From NCBI GenBank assembly GCA_016223165.1, contig JACRPO010000009.1, positions 1,364,001 to 1,428,000 on the forward strand: a stretch of 64,000 nt of DNA, in the 5' to 3' direction. The position numbers and the translations under genes are program-made. Under the pieces are notes generated by a model that had not been told where the DNA came from, ran no database searches, and saw only the letters and a list, made by a program, of their open reading frames with translations. Positions 34,849-43,365 of this stretch are shown piece by piece (the first letter of the stretch is position 1; every line of letters starts with the position of its first letter). This DNA is from Burkholderiales bacterium. GTDB lineage: Bacteria; Pseudomonadota; Gammaproteobacteria; Burkholderiales; Burkholderiaceae_C.

Positions 34849-35844
34849 TCAGGCCGCGGCGACGCCGCCTGCGCCGGCGATGCGCATGCGCAGCAGCCGG
34901 GCCATCCAGCGCCACGCGCCGCGGTCCCAGGGTGTGAAGCGCGGCAGCTGGAACGGGTCCGAAGCAACCGTCGCGGTGCCGGCGGCCGTGCTCACGGCGG
35001 CACGGAAGCCGAGGCGGCGCACGATTTCCACGTGGCGCGCGTCATAGTCCTGCAGCGGCCGCCCGTTCGGGTAGGCGAAGACCTGCACCGGCGCATCGAT
35101 GAGCTGCTGCAGCGTCGCGCGGCCCCCGGCGATCTCGGCCTCGGCTTCGGCATCGGGCAGCACGCGCAGGATCGGGTGACGCACCGTATGCCCGCCGATC
35201 TCCATGCCGGCACGGTGCAACTCGACCACCTGCGCGGAGCGCATCATCAGGTCGTCGGGCAGGCTGCCACTGCCCAGGCAACGTGCGAGCCGCGCGATGA
35301 AGTGTTCCCGTTCCTCGAGGCCGAGGTACTTCACCTGCGGCAGCAGCTCGTCGATCACGGCGCGCCGGTCGTGCGCCCCGGCCAACGATCGCCGGCCGAG
35401 CGCGAACTCCGTCAGGTCGGCCGCGTCGCCACGCGCGCTGCGCACGCACTCGATGACGCTGTCGTTGAACATGCGCCCGCCGTCGAGGAACCCGGTGGCG
35501 ACGAAGAATGTGGCCTTCAAGCCGTGCCGGCGCAGGATCGGCAGGGCGATCTCGGCGTTGTCCGCGTAGCCGTCGTCGAAGGTGATGCTGAGCGCGCCGG
35601 ACGGCAAGGTGCCCGCCGCCAGGCGCGCTGCCGCCTCGCCGAGCGGCAGGACCCTGAACGACGCCGCCAGCACGCGCACCAAGGCCTCGAAGCTCCTGGC
35701 ATCGACGAGGTCCGGGAACATCGGGTCCGGCGCCGGCAGCACGCGGTGGAAGATGAGGACCGACAACCGGGCCGGCGAGACCTGGTCGGCAGCGCTGCGC
35801 ACCCAGCCCGCGGTGCGACCGAGCAGCGCGAGGGCGGCGCTCAC
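34849..35844 (-). CDS. Polysaccharide deacetylase (NodB domain)
   Basis: 331 residues. NodB-fold carbohydrate esterase 4 motifs are visible: ALSITFDDGYADN (catalytic Asp and metal Asp), GGHTVRHPIL (metal His pair) and VQVFAYPNGRP. It would remove N-acetyl groups from the exopolysaccharide or its precursor. I set the start at the GTG at 35844, which overlaps the stop of the O-antigen-ligase-like gene as GTGA; the open frame continues far upstream but only as antisense shadow. A second deacetylase of a different subfamily is at 54234, so two modification steps are likely. No signal peptide is obvious, so it may act on the cytoplasmic side or be membrane-associated. Confidence 0.85.
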   Translation of the reverse strand: MSAALALLGRTAGWVRSAADQVSPARLSVLIFHRVLPAPDPMFPDLVDARSFEALVRVLAASFRVLPLGEAAARLAAGTLPSGALSITFDDGYADNAEIALPILRRHGLKATFFVATGFLDGGRMFNDSVIECVRSARGDAADLTEFALGRRSLAGAHDRRAVIDELLPQVKYLGLEEREHFIARLARCLGSGSLPDDLMMRSAQVVELHRAGMEIGGHTVRHPILRVLPDAEAEAEIAGGRATLQQLIDAPVQVFAYPNGRPLQDYDARHVEIVRRLGFRAAVSTAAGTATVASDPFQLPRFTPWDRGAWRWMARLLRMRIAGAGGVAAA

Positions 35845-37190
35845 TTGCGCAGCGCCCGCGCCGCGCCGCCCTGGGGCACCGCCGCAGGGCCGCCGGTGCG
35901 CACTCCACCGGCCACGGCGGTGCTCTCGGCCGTGCGCCGGCGCACGAGCACGTCGCTCAGCACGACGAGGGCGAAGACGTAGTAGGGCAGGTCGAGGTAG
36001 GCCAGGCTCAGGAACGCGCCGCCAGCCATGTAGCCGATCAGGCTGACCTGCACCATGCGCATCAGCGAGGGCACCCAGGCGCTGAACTCGGCGTCCTTGG
36101 CCGTGCGCGCGGCGACGCGGCCGGCGGTGAACCAGGTCGTCGCCAGCAGAGCGAGGAAGATGCCCAGCCCGATGAAGCCGTGTTCGCCCAGCATCTGGAA
36201 GTAGATGCTGTGCGCGACGTAGACGCGCCCGGCGAACTGCTCGAACACGCCGTCGGTGGGTGCATAACGGTCGAAGACGACCGGGTGGTCGGCGCCGAAG
36301 CCGGCGCCGTAGAAGGGACGGTCGACCGCCGCGTTCCACAGCGTCGTCCAGGTCCAGATGCGCGACATCGCCGAGCCGTCCTCGCCGTAGGTCTTCATGG
36401 TCTCCATGCGGCTGGTCCAGGTGTCCGGCATGAACGCGATGGCCACGCCGACCAGGACCAGCAGCATCACGCTCGTGCGCACCGGATACTTGCCCTTCAG
36501 GCCGAGGAAGAAGGCCATCGCCAGCAGTGCCAGCAACGCGCCGCGCGACTGGCTGCCCAGCACCGAGAAGGCGCAGGTGACCATCATGAACATCAGCGCG
36601 TGCCGCACCCAGCGCCGGGGCTCGGTCTCGCGCAGGAAGTACATGAGCGGCATCAGCATGACGAGCGCCACAGCGAGCGCGTTGTTCTCCTCGAGCATGC
36701 CGCCGGGCGGCCCCCAGACGCGGCTGCCACCGCCGGTGAGCACGGTGAAGATGCCGCCCTTGACGCCGAAGAAGGCCACCGACAGCACGATCACCCACAC
36801 GAGCCAGCGGATCTCCTTCGCGTCGCGTACCAGCATCCAGGTCACGAAGAGCATGAACTGGATCTTCAGCACGAAGACCCAGCGCGCGAGCACGTCGTCT
36901 TGCGGCGCCATCGCGAAGAAGCTCGTGAACGTCATCCACAGCAGCAGCAGGATCTGCAGCTTGGCGATGCCGTTGCGCGGCAGCGGCTGGCGCTTCTTCG
37001 TGAACACGAGCGCCACCAGCGTGACGGCGGCGGCCATCAGCGCGAAGGGCAGCGAGCGCGCGAACCCGTAGGTCATCTTGTGCGGGTTCATGAGGCCGAG
37101 CCAGGCCCACAGGTAGGCCCCCAGCACCGGGTGCTTGAAGACCATGACCAGCACCGCGGCCACGAGGGCGGAGAGGGCGAGATCGCGCAT
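35841..37190 (-). CDS. O-antigen-ligase/polymerase-like membrane protein, XrtA-associated
   Basis: 449 residues with about ten hydrophobic segments, starting MRDLALSALVAAVLVMVFKHPVLGAYLWAWLGLMNPHKMTYGFA, a hallmark N-terminus of the exosortase-A-associated O-glycosylation ligase family. The large periplasmic loop contains VDRPFYGAGFGADHPVVFDRY and YVAHSIYFQMLGEHGFIGLG, typical of Wzy/WaaL-fold enzymes. It probably polymerises the exopolysaccharide repeat or ligates glycan in the periplasm. The 22 bp gap to the CapK-type gene and 4 bp overlap with the deacetylase show it is inside the operon. Which of polymerase or ligase it is cannot be told from sequence. Confidence 0.88.
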   Translation of the reverse strand: MRDLALSALVAAVLVMVFKHPVLGAYLWAWLGLMNPHKMTYGFARSLPFALMAAAVTLVALVFTKKRQPLPRNGIAKLQILLLLWMTFTSFFAMAPQDDVLARWVFVLKIQFMLFVTWMLVRDAKEIRWLVWVIVLSVAFFGVKGGIFTVLTGGGSRVWGPPGGMLEENNALAVALVMLMPLMYFLRETEPRRWVRHALMFMMVTCAFSVLGSQSRGALLALLAMAFFLGLKGKYPVRTSVMLLVLVGVAIAFMPDTWTSRMETMKTYGEDGSAMSRIWTWTTLWNAAVDRPFYGAGFGADHPVVFDRYAPTDGVFEQFAGRVYVAHSIYFQMLGEHGFIGLGIFLALLATTWFTAGRVAARTAKDAEFSAWVPSLMRMVQVSLIGYMAGGAFLSLAYLDLPYYVFALVVLSDVLVRRRTAESTAVAGGVRTGGPAAVPQGGAARALRK

Positions 37191-37211
37191 GGCCGGGCTC
37201 CCGCGGCCGCC

Positions 37212-38630
37212 TCAGAGCGCGTGGCTCACGATGTAGCGGTACTTGCCCGAGCGCTCGCGCGGCAGCGATGCCACGGTCAGCACCTGCACCTCGACGCCGG
37301 CGCCGAGCCGGCGCTGGAAGCCTTGCACGATGGTGGGGATCACCGCGGCATCGTAGCTCGCGTCGGGCACGATCTGCACGCGTGTCAGCCGGCGCGTCTC
37401 CTGCGTCACCTTGAAGCCCTCGATGCCGGGCAGGTCGCGCAGGATGTAGATGAGCGCCAGCCCGTGCATCACGGTGCCGTCGGCGGCGACGACGAAGTCC
37501 GTGGTGCGGCCCTGCAGGTCGCGCAGCAGCGGCAGGCCGCGCCCGCAGGGGCAGCGTGACTCGTCGAGCACGCCGACGTCGCCGGTGCGGTAGCGCACGA
37601 AGGGGAACTCGGCCGTCGACAGCTCGGTGACGACGAGTTCGCCGGGCTGGCCGGGTGCGACCGGACGCCCCTCGCCATCGACGGCCTCGACGACGATGTC
37701 CTCGGCGCTCAGGTGCATGCCGCCGGCCGGGCACTCGTGCGCGATGAAGCCGGCATCGCGGCCGCCGTAGCCGTTGGCCACGCGACAGCCGAAGACGCGT
37801 GCGATGGTCTCGCGCTGCTCGTCGTAGAGGCGCTCGCTGGTGACGAAGGCGACCTTGACGCCGAGGTCGTCGAGCCGCTGGCCGCGCTTCTCGGCGTGGC
37901 GCGCGATGTAGGTCAGCGCCGAGGGGTAGCCGAACAACATCGTCGGCCGGTGCCGGCGCACCCAGGCGACGAATTGATCGAGGCGCGACTCCGACATCTC
38001 GAAGGCCGGCAGCAGCGTGCTGCGGAAGAGCCCGTCGCGCAGCGCCTTCATGCGGTCCTGCGTGCCGTGCTCGATGGGCGAGCCCCAGATCACGGCCTCG
38101 CGGTCGCCGATGTCCACACCCCACCAGCGCGTGGCGCGCCACTTGGCGGCCACGTCGTGGCTTTTGCGGCCCCGGCCGATGTAGAAGACGAGCGGCTCGC
38201 CCGAGGAGCCGCCGGTGTTGTAGCGGCTGAGCGGTCCGTGTCCGTCGGCCTTCATGCGCTCGCCGTGGGCGCGGATGTCGGCCTTCGTGAGCAGTGGCAG
38301 GCGCTGCAGGTCGGCGGCCGAGCGCACCGCCTGCGGGTCGAAGCCGGTGCGCTGGAAGAGCTCGCGGTAGTAGGGCACGCGCGCGCCGATGTCGACGAGG
38401 AACTCACGCAGCCGCTGCGACTGCTCGCGCTCGATCTCGGCGCTGTCGAGCCACTGGCTGCGCTCCAGGCGCTCGCGGATCGCGACGCTCGCGTGGCCCT
38501 TGAGCCGTTCGTGCAGCGGAAACAGCACGCCGGCGGCCAGACGCGTGTACAGCGACGGCGACGTGGCCTCGGTGGCGGCGACGCGATTGCCGCCGGGGCC
38601 GCCCCGGCGTCCGGTCCGGGAGGCACTCAT
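37212..38630 (-). CDS. CapK/PaaK-type phenylacetate-CoA-ligase-family protein
   Basis: 472 residues from the ATG at 38630, whose ATGA overlaps the stop of the upstream fusion gene. Motifs: YNTGGSSGEPLVFY (AMP-binding loop), LFGYPSALTYIARHAEKRG, VANGYGGRDAGFIAHECP, FPFVRYRTGDVGVL and RSGKYRYIV. The family adenylates aryl or other carboxylates; capsule-locus members (CapK) are thought to activate a group for sugar decoration. It is one of three AMP-forming enzymes in the window, with the ligase at 3492 and the adenylation enzyme at 29502. Substrate unknown. The longer frame upstream to 40700 is antisense shadow. Confidence 0.85.
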   Translation of the reverse strand: MSASRTGRRGGPGGNRVAATEATSPSLYTRLAAGVLFPLHERLKGHASVAIRERLERSQWLDSAEIEREQSQRLREFLVDIGARVPYYRELFQRTGFDPQAVRSAADLQRLPLLTKADIRAHGERMKADGHGPLSRYNTGGSSGEPLVFYIGRGRKSHDVAAKWRATRWWGVDIGDREAVIWGSPIEHGTQDRMKALRDGLFRSTLLPAFEMSESRLDQFVAWVRRHRPTMLFGYPSALTYIARHAEKRGQRLDDLGVKVAFVTSERLYDEQRETIARVFGCRVANGYGGRDAGFIAHECPAGGMHLSAEDIVVEAVDGEGRPVAPGQPGELVVTELSTAEFPFVRYRTGDVGVLDESRCPCGRGLPLLRDLQGRTTDFVVAADGTVMHGLALIYILRDLPGIEGFKVTQETRRLTRVQIVPDASYDAAVIPTIVQGFQRRLGAGVEVQVLTVASLPRERSGKYRYIVSHAL

Positions 38631-40792
38631 GGCGCGGCGAGTCCTTGTGCCTGCACGGCCCGCGGCGCCAGCACGTCCTGGTACGCCTGCTGCCAAAGCG
38701 CGCGCACCTGCGGCCATGCGTAGCGCGCCGCCTCGCGCACGCCGGCCGCGCGCAGGCGCCAGGCCAGGGCCGGGTCGGCCAGCAGGCGCAGCGCGGCCGC
38801 GGCCATCGCTTCGGCGTCGCCCACCGGCACGATGAGGGCGGTGTGGCCGTCCTGCACGAGGTCGGGGATGCCGCCGGCCGAGGTGGTGACCACCGGCACG
38901 CCCGAAGCCAGGGCTTCGAGGATCGAGATGGGCATGTTGTCGGCGGTGGACGGGTTGAGCACGAGGTCGGCCCCGGCATAGAGCTCGCCGATGCGGGCGT
39001 TGTCGATGCGGCCGCTGAAGCGCACCGCCTGCGTCAGGCCCATGTCGACGACGAGCCGCTCGAGCTCGCCCTGTTGTGGCCCGCTGCCGGCGACGGTGAG
39101 CCGCGCCCCGGGATGGCGTGCGCGGATCGTCGCGAACGCGCGGATGGCGGTGGGAATGTCGTAGATCGGCTCGAGGTTGCGCGTGACGATCACGTGCGGC
39201 TCGGTGGCGGCGACGCGCGGCTCGCGCGGATGGAAGCGCTGCGTGTCGATGATGTTCGGGATGATCTCGGCGTCCATGCCATGCGCGGCGAAGACGCGCA
39301 CCAGGAAGGGACTCGGCGTCACCCGCTTGGCGGCGTTGCGCAGCGCCGCCAGCACCCAGCGCGGCGCGCGCCGGAAGAAGTCGTCGGCCTGGCCGCCGCG
39401 GTAGTTGACGATCACCGGCACGCCGCGCCAGCGCCCGACGAGCAGCGCCGGGAAGGCGAACAGGTGCCAGGCCCAGCCCGAGTTGGCGAAGACATGCACG
39501 ACCTCGGCCTGCCCGATCGTCCGCCACAGCGTCCACGCATACGGCACGATCCGGAACGCGGCGCGCAGCACCGGCACCTTCTCCGCCCAGGCGGGCCGGT
39601 AGGGCGCATTGGTGCGCACCAGCGCCACGCGCGCGCCGTCCTCGCGCAGCAGGCGCAGCAGCTGCTCGCACTGGTTGGCCATGCCGCCCGAAGGCGGCGG
39701 CAACGGCCCGACGATGCACACGCGCGGCCAACCGCTGCTGCCGGCGGGCCGGCCCGGCGCGGGCGCGCGCGGCGCCGGGGGAGAGAGCCAAGGCGACAGC
39801 AGCAGCGCAAGCATGCCCAGCAAGCCGCTGGCGAGCGCGGCGAACGCACGCAGGCGCACGGCGCGCAGCTCGGCGCGCTGCCCGGCATTGCGGTCGCTGG
39901 CCAGGATGCGGATGGCCGGCGCGCGCCCCGAGACCAGGGCACCGAGGCCCTCGCCGATGCGCGACCAGCCGCTGAAGGCCTTGACGGCGGGAGCAGCGTC
40001 GACGCTGAAGACGTTGTTGCCGTAGGGCAGGAACCACTGGTCGACGCCGCGCCTGTAGTACTCCCAGGCCTTGGCCTCGATGTCGTAGCCCGGCCGCGCC
40101 TCGGGCACGAAGCGGCGCAGCTCGAGGACGCGCCCGCCGCCGCCGGCGCCGTCGAGCAGCGCGCGGCGAAGCTGCAATGCCGACAGCGGCTCCTCGCTGC
40201 CTGCCTTCACGAAGTGGAAGTTGTCGAAGATGTCGATGAGCTGCCAGCGCTGCTGCTGGCTGTTCCACAGCTCGACCCAGATGTGGCCGTGGCCCCCGAA
40301 GCCGTCGAAGCTGAAGGCCCAGGGCCGCACGGTGAGCCCGGCGGCATGGGCCAGGGCCTGGAAGACGCGCACGAAGTCGCCGCAGTAGCCTTCGCCGCGC
40401 CGGACGATGCCCTCGTGCGTCTCCCACAGGTCGCTCTGGATCGGGTTGCCCACCAGCGTGGGCGCACTCGTCAGCAGGTGCCGGCCGATCGCCTGCGCAC
40501 GCGACCAGTCGTCGGGCTGCCGGTCGAGCTCGAGCCGGCGCACCACCTGCGCGAGCCGCGGGTCGGCGGCCACGGTCTCGAAGCGGTAGCCGGCGGGGCG
40601 CCGCGGCGGCTTCCAGTCCTCGGCCTCGCTCCAGTCGGGGCCGAGCTGCAGCGCGTGGCGGATGCGCACATGCTCGGTGCCGCCGAAGAGGTTCGGCCAC
40701 ATCAGGGCCACGGCGAGCACCAGCAGGGCCAGCCCGAGGGACCGCGTCGGCCAGCGACGCGCTCGCCCCGGCGCCGGCCCTGTGCGGCTCAC
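38627..40792 (-). CDS. Fusion of transglutaminase-like domain and GT4 glycosyltransferase
   Basis: 721 residues from GTG 40792 (GTGA overlap with the dehydrogenase gene). A membrane helix at about 19-36 is followed by a transglutaminase-like domain with a visible Cys137-His170-Asp187 triad (GEGYCGDFVRV, GHGHIWVELW, LIDIFDNF). A second hydrophobic segment lies at about 315-336. A full GT-B glycosyltransferase (about 357-705) follows: GPLPPPSGGMANQ, IPNIIDTQRF, ADLVLNPSTADNMPISILEALASGVPVV. The two membrane segments would place the transglutaminase domain in the periplasm and the glycosyltransferase in the cytoplasm. The single open frame has no break. I know both domains separately in exopolysaccharide loci; the fusion is unusual. 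A cysteine-peptidase or amide-forming role is inference. Confidence 0.85.
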   Translation of the reverse strand: MSRTGPAPGRARRWPTRSLGLALLVLAVALMWPNLFGGTEHVRIRHALQLGPDWSEAEDWKPPRRPAGYRFETVAADPRLAQVVRRLELDRQPDDWSRAQAIGRHLLTSAPTLVGNPIQSDLWETHEGIVRRGEGYCGDFVRVFQALAHAAGLTVRPWAFSFDGFGGHGHIWVELWNSQQQRWQLIDIFDNFHFVKAGSEEPLSALQLRRALLDGAGGGGRVLELRRFVPEARPGYDIEAKAWEYYRRGVDQWFLPYGNNVFSVDAAPAVKAFSGWSRIGEGLGALVSGRAPAIRILASDRNAGQRAELRAVRLRAFAALASGLLGMLALLLSPWLSPPAPRAPAPGRPAGSSGWPRVCIVGPLPPPSGGMANQCEQLLRLLREDGARVALVRTNAPYRPAWAEKVPVLRAAFRIVPYAWTLWRTIGQAEVVHVFANSGWAWHLFAFPALLVGRWRGVPVIVNYRGGQADDFFRRAPRWVLAALRNAAKRVTPSPFLVRVFAAHGMDAEIIPNIIDTQRFHPREPRVAATEPHVIVTRNLEPIYDIPTAIRAFATIRARHPGARLTVAGSGPQQGELERLVVDMGLTQAVRFSGRIDNARIGELYAGADLVLNPSTADNMPISILEALASGVPVVTTSAGGIPDLVQDGHTALIVPVGDAEAMAAAALRLLADPALAWRLRAAGVREAARYAWPQVRALWQQAYQDVLAPRAVQAQGLAAP

Positions 40793-42117
40793 CAGCACAG
40801 TCCCTTCACCTGCTCCGCCGGCAGCGCACCGGCGGGCACGCGCACGAGGTCCACCACCGTCTGGCCGGCCTTCAAGCGCGCGGCCAGCGCGTCGATCACC
40901 ACCTTGCTGTTGCTCCCGAGCACGAGGGTCTCGCTGTCGGCGACGACGGTGTCGAGCTCGGCGTGCAGCATCTGCCCGATGTGCGGCAGATGCTGTTCGA
41001 TGAAGCTCTTGTTGGCGCCCAGCAGCCGCGCCAGGTGCACCTCGGGGTCGTAGATGCGCAGCTCGTAGCCCTTGCCGATGAGCCGCTCGGCGAGCGTCAC
41101 GAGCGGGCTCTCGCGCAGGTCGTCGGTGCCGGTCTTGAAGCTCAGGCCGACGAAGCCGACCTTGCGCTTGCCGGCCGCGACCACCCTGTCGAAGGCGAGC
41201 TCGAGGTGGTCCTCGTTGCTCTCGAGGATGCCGGCGAGCATCGGGATCTCGACGTCGCGCGTCTTGGCGAGGTACTGGGTGGCGCGCAGGTCCTTGGGCA
41301 GGCAGCTGCCGCCGAAAGCGAAGCCCGGCTTCAGATAGGCCTTGCTGATGTTGAGCTGCGTGTCCTGGCACACCAGCTCCATGACCTCGAACGGGTCGAC
41401 GCCGAGCGCGCCGCACAGGCGCGCCGTCTCGTTGGCGAAGGTGATCTTCAGGGCGTGGAAGTTGTTGCAGCAGTACTTCATCATCTCGGCCGAGCGCACC
41501 GAGGTCCGCAGGTACTTGCACGGCAGGTGGCCGAAGAGCGCCTGCAGCTTCTCGTGCGCCGGCTCGGCGTTGGCGCCCACCACGGTGAAGGGCGGCTTGT
41601 CGTAGTCCTTGATCGAGCTGCCCTCGCGCAGGAACTCCGGCTGGAAGCACAGGTGGAAGTCGACGCCGTCCTTCTTGCCCGACTCGCGCTCGACGATCGG
41701 ACGCAGCACGTCCTCCACGGTGCCGGGCACGAGGGTGCTGCGGAACACGACGACGTGCGGTGCGGTCTTGCGCGCGTCCTTCTTCGCGAGAGCACGCCCC
41801 ATCTGCGCGGCCAGGCGCAGGATCGCGCCCTGGTCCTGGCTGCCGTTGGGCGCGCTCGGCGTGCCGACGCAGACGAGGCTGATCTCGCTGCCGAGCACGG
41901 CTTCGACGGCATCCGTCGTGACGCTGACGCGGCCGCTGGCGGCGACCTCGTGCATCAGGTCGACCATGCCCTCCTCGACCACCGGCGTCTTGCCCTCGGT
42001 GATGAGGCGCAGCTTGGTGGCGTCGATGTCGACACCGATGACATGGTGGCCGTCGCGCGCCAGGCAGGCGAGCGAGACGGCGCCGACGTAGCCGAGGCCA
42101 AAGATGCTGATCTTCAT
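40789..42117 (-). CDS. GDP-mannose 6-dehydrogenase-type nucleotide-sugar dehydrogenase (AlgD-like)
   Basis: 442 residues. Rossmann NAD site FGLGYVGAVSLACLARDGH at the N-terminus. Catalytic Cys in FGGSCLPKDLRATQYLA. The C-terminal SFKTGTDDLRESPLVTLAERLIGKG is the signature that separates GDP-mannose dehydrogenases from UDP-glucose dehydrogenases. It oxidises the C6 hydroxyl of a nucleotide sugar to the acid in two NAD-dependent steps, giving GDP-mannuronate if the assignment is right. With the second dehydrogenase at 50134 this implies an acidic polymer with two uronic acids. No alginate synthase genes are nearby, so the product feeds the glycosyltransferases here. Confidence 0.9.
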   Translation of the reverse strand: MKISIFGLGYVGAVSLACLARDGHHVIGVDIDATKLRLITEGKTPVVEEGMVDLMHEVAASGRVSVTTDAVEAVLGSEISLVCVGTPSAPNGSQDQGAILRLAAQMGRALAKKDARKTAPHVVVFRSTLVPGTVEDVLRPIVERESGKKDGVDFHLCFQPEFLREGSSIKDYDKPPFTVVGANAEPAHEKLQALFGHLPCKYLRTSVRSAEMMKYCCNNFHALKITFANETARLCGALGVDPFEVMELVCQDTQLNISKAYLKPGFAFGGSCLPKDLRATQYLAKTRDVEIPMLAGILESNEDHLELAFDRVVAAGKRKVGFVGLSFKTGTDDLRESPLVTLAERLIGKGYELRIYDPEVHLARLLGANKSFIEQHLPHIGQMLHAELDTVVADSETLVLGSNSKVVIDALAARLKAGQTVVDLVRVPAGALPAEQVKGLCW

Positions 42118-42129
42118 GCGGGGTGGTCT

Positions 42130-43365
42130 TCAGGCAGGAGTGCGGACCTTGGAGGTGTGCGCCTGCGCGAAGTTGCGCACGCAACGTTCGATGATGCCGT
42201 CCAGCCGCTGCATCGATCGGGGCCAGGCATGGTGCGTGAGCATCCGTTCACGGCCGGCCTTGGCAAGGCGATCGTGTTCGTTGCGGTCGCCGACGATGCG
42301 CAGGATGGCCGCCGCGGTCTGCTCGGCGCTGTCGGCGACGAGGAAATGCTTCTCGGCCTCGGCGTCGACGCCGCCGGCGGCGGCGGCGCTGGTGACCACC
42401 GGCACGCCCATCGCCATCGCCTCGAGGATCTTGTTCTGCGTGCCGCGCGCGATGGCCAGCGGCGCCACCATCGCGGCCGAGCCGCGGATGTACGGCCGCA
42501 CGTCGGGCACGCTGCCGGTGACGGTGATGCCGGGCATCGCGCCCAGCGCCTGGATCTGCGCGCTCGGGTCGGCGCCGACGATGAGCAGCTTCATCGTGCC
42601 GCGCGCGCGGCGCAGCAGCGGCCACACCTCCTGGCAGAAGCGCCGCATGCACTCCTGGTTGGGGTAGTAGTCCATGCGGCCGATGAAGCTGATGGTGTCG
42701 CTGTCGTAGGCGCCGCCCGTCTTGGGGTCCGGGCAGAAGAAGTCCGCGTCGACGCCGTTGGGGAACCAGTCGGTCGCCGCGCCGGTGCCGTAGCCCTCGA
42801 GCGTCTCCCACTCCGCGCGCGTGGTAGCGGTGCAGAGGTCGAACTTGCGCGCCAGGCGCTTCTCGGCCCACAGCATCTTGCTGCCCTCGAGCGTGTAGCC
42901 GAGCGAGAGCGGGAAAGGCTTGTAGTGGGCGTATTCGAGCCACTTCTGCGAATCCATGTCTCCGAAGTCGAGGATCTTCGGGATGCCCTGCACGTCCTCG
43001 ATGTACTGCGCCACCGACGAGCAGTGCACGAAGATGAGATCGAAGCGCTGGCGCCGCAGCAGCCGGCGCACCTTCTTGGCCAGCTCGCCGCTGTAGAAGT
43101 AGCCCATCGACGAGGGCGTGATCAGCGGCAGCCGCGCGATCATGCGCGCGTACTGTGTCGGCTCGTTGACCATGCCGATGTGGAACGCGGCGCAGTGCGA
43201 GGCGATGCCCTGCCCCTCCATCGCCTCGGCGTGCGAGCGCGCCAGCGAGCACACCGTCACCTGGTGGCCGGTGGCCTGCAGGTGACGGATCATGTTGAAG
43301 GGCCGGATCTTGCCGCCCCGCTTGGGCGGGTACGGGAAGCGGTGGCAGAGGTAGAGGATGTTCAT
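42130..43365 (-). CDS. Glycosyltransferase, XrtA-associated (TIGR03087-type)
   Basis: 411 residues, GT-B fold. The N-terminus MNILYLCHRFPYPPKRGGKIRPFNMIRHL and the segment DFGDMDSQKWLEYA are characteristic of the first sugar transferase family of PEP-CTERM loci. The C-terminal nucleotide-binding part has GRMDYYPNQECM and APLAIARGTQNKILEAMAMGVPVV. It would add one sugar to the lipid-linked repeat at the inner membrane. It starts at 43365, where its ATG shares one base with the stop of the upstream amidotransferase (TGATG). A longer frame to 44718 is shadow. Confidence 0.88.
   Translation of the reverse strand: MNILYLCHRFPYPPKRGGKIRPFNMIRHLQATGHQVTVCSLARSHAEAMEGQGIASHCAAFHIGMVNEPTQYARMIARLPLITPSSMGYFYSGELAKKVRRLLRRQRFDLIFVHCSSVAQYIEDVQGIPKILDFGDMDSQKWLEYAHYKPFPLSLGYTLEGSKMLWAEKRLARKFDLCTATTRAEWETLEGYGTGAATDWFPNGVDADFFCPDPKTGGAYDSDTISFIGRMDYYPNQECMRRFCQEVWPLLRRARGTMKLLIVGADPSAQIQALGAMPGITVTGSVPDVRPYIRGSAAMVAPLAIARGTQNKILEAMAMGVPVVTSAAAAGGVDAEAEKHFLVADSAEQTAAAILRIVGDRNEHDRLAKAGRERMLTHHAWPRSMQRLDGIIERCVRNFAQAHTSKVRTPA

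Noticed and set aside
34849..38142. 1097-residue reading of the deacetylase gene
   Set aside because: Only the last 331 residues carry the NodB domain. The rest overlaps the O-antigen-ligase-like and CapK-type genes in another frame; the GTG at 35844 with GTGA overlap is a better start.
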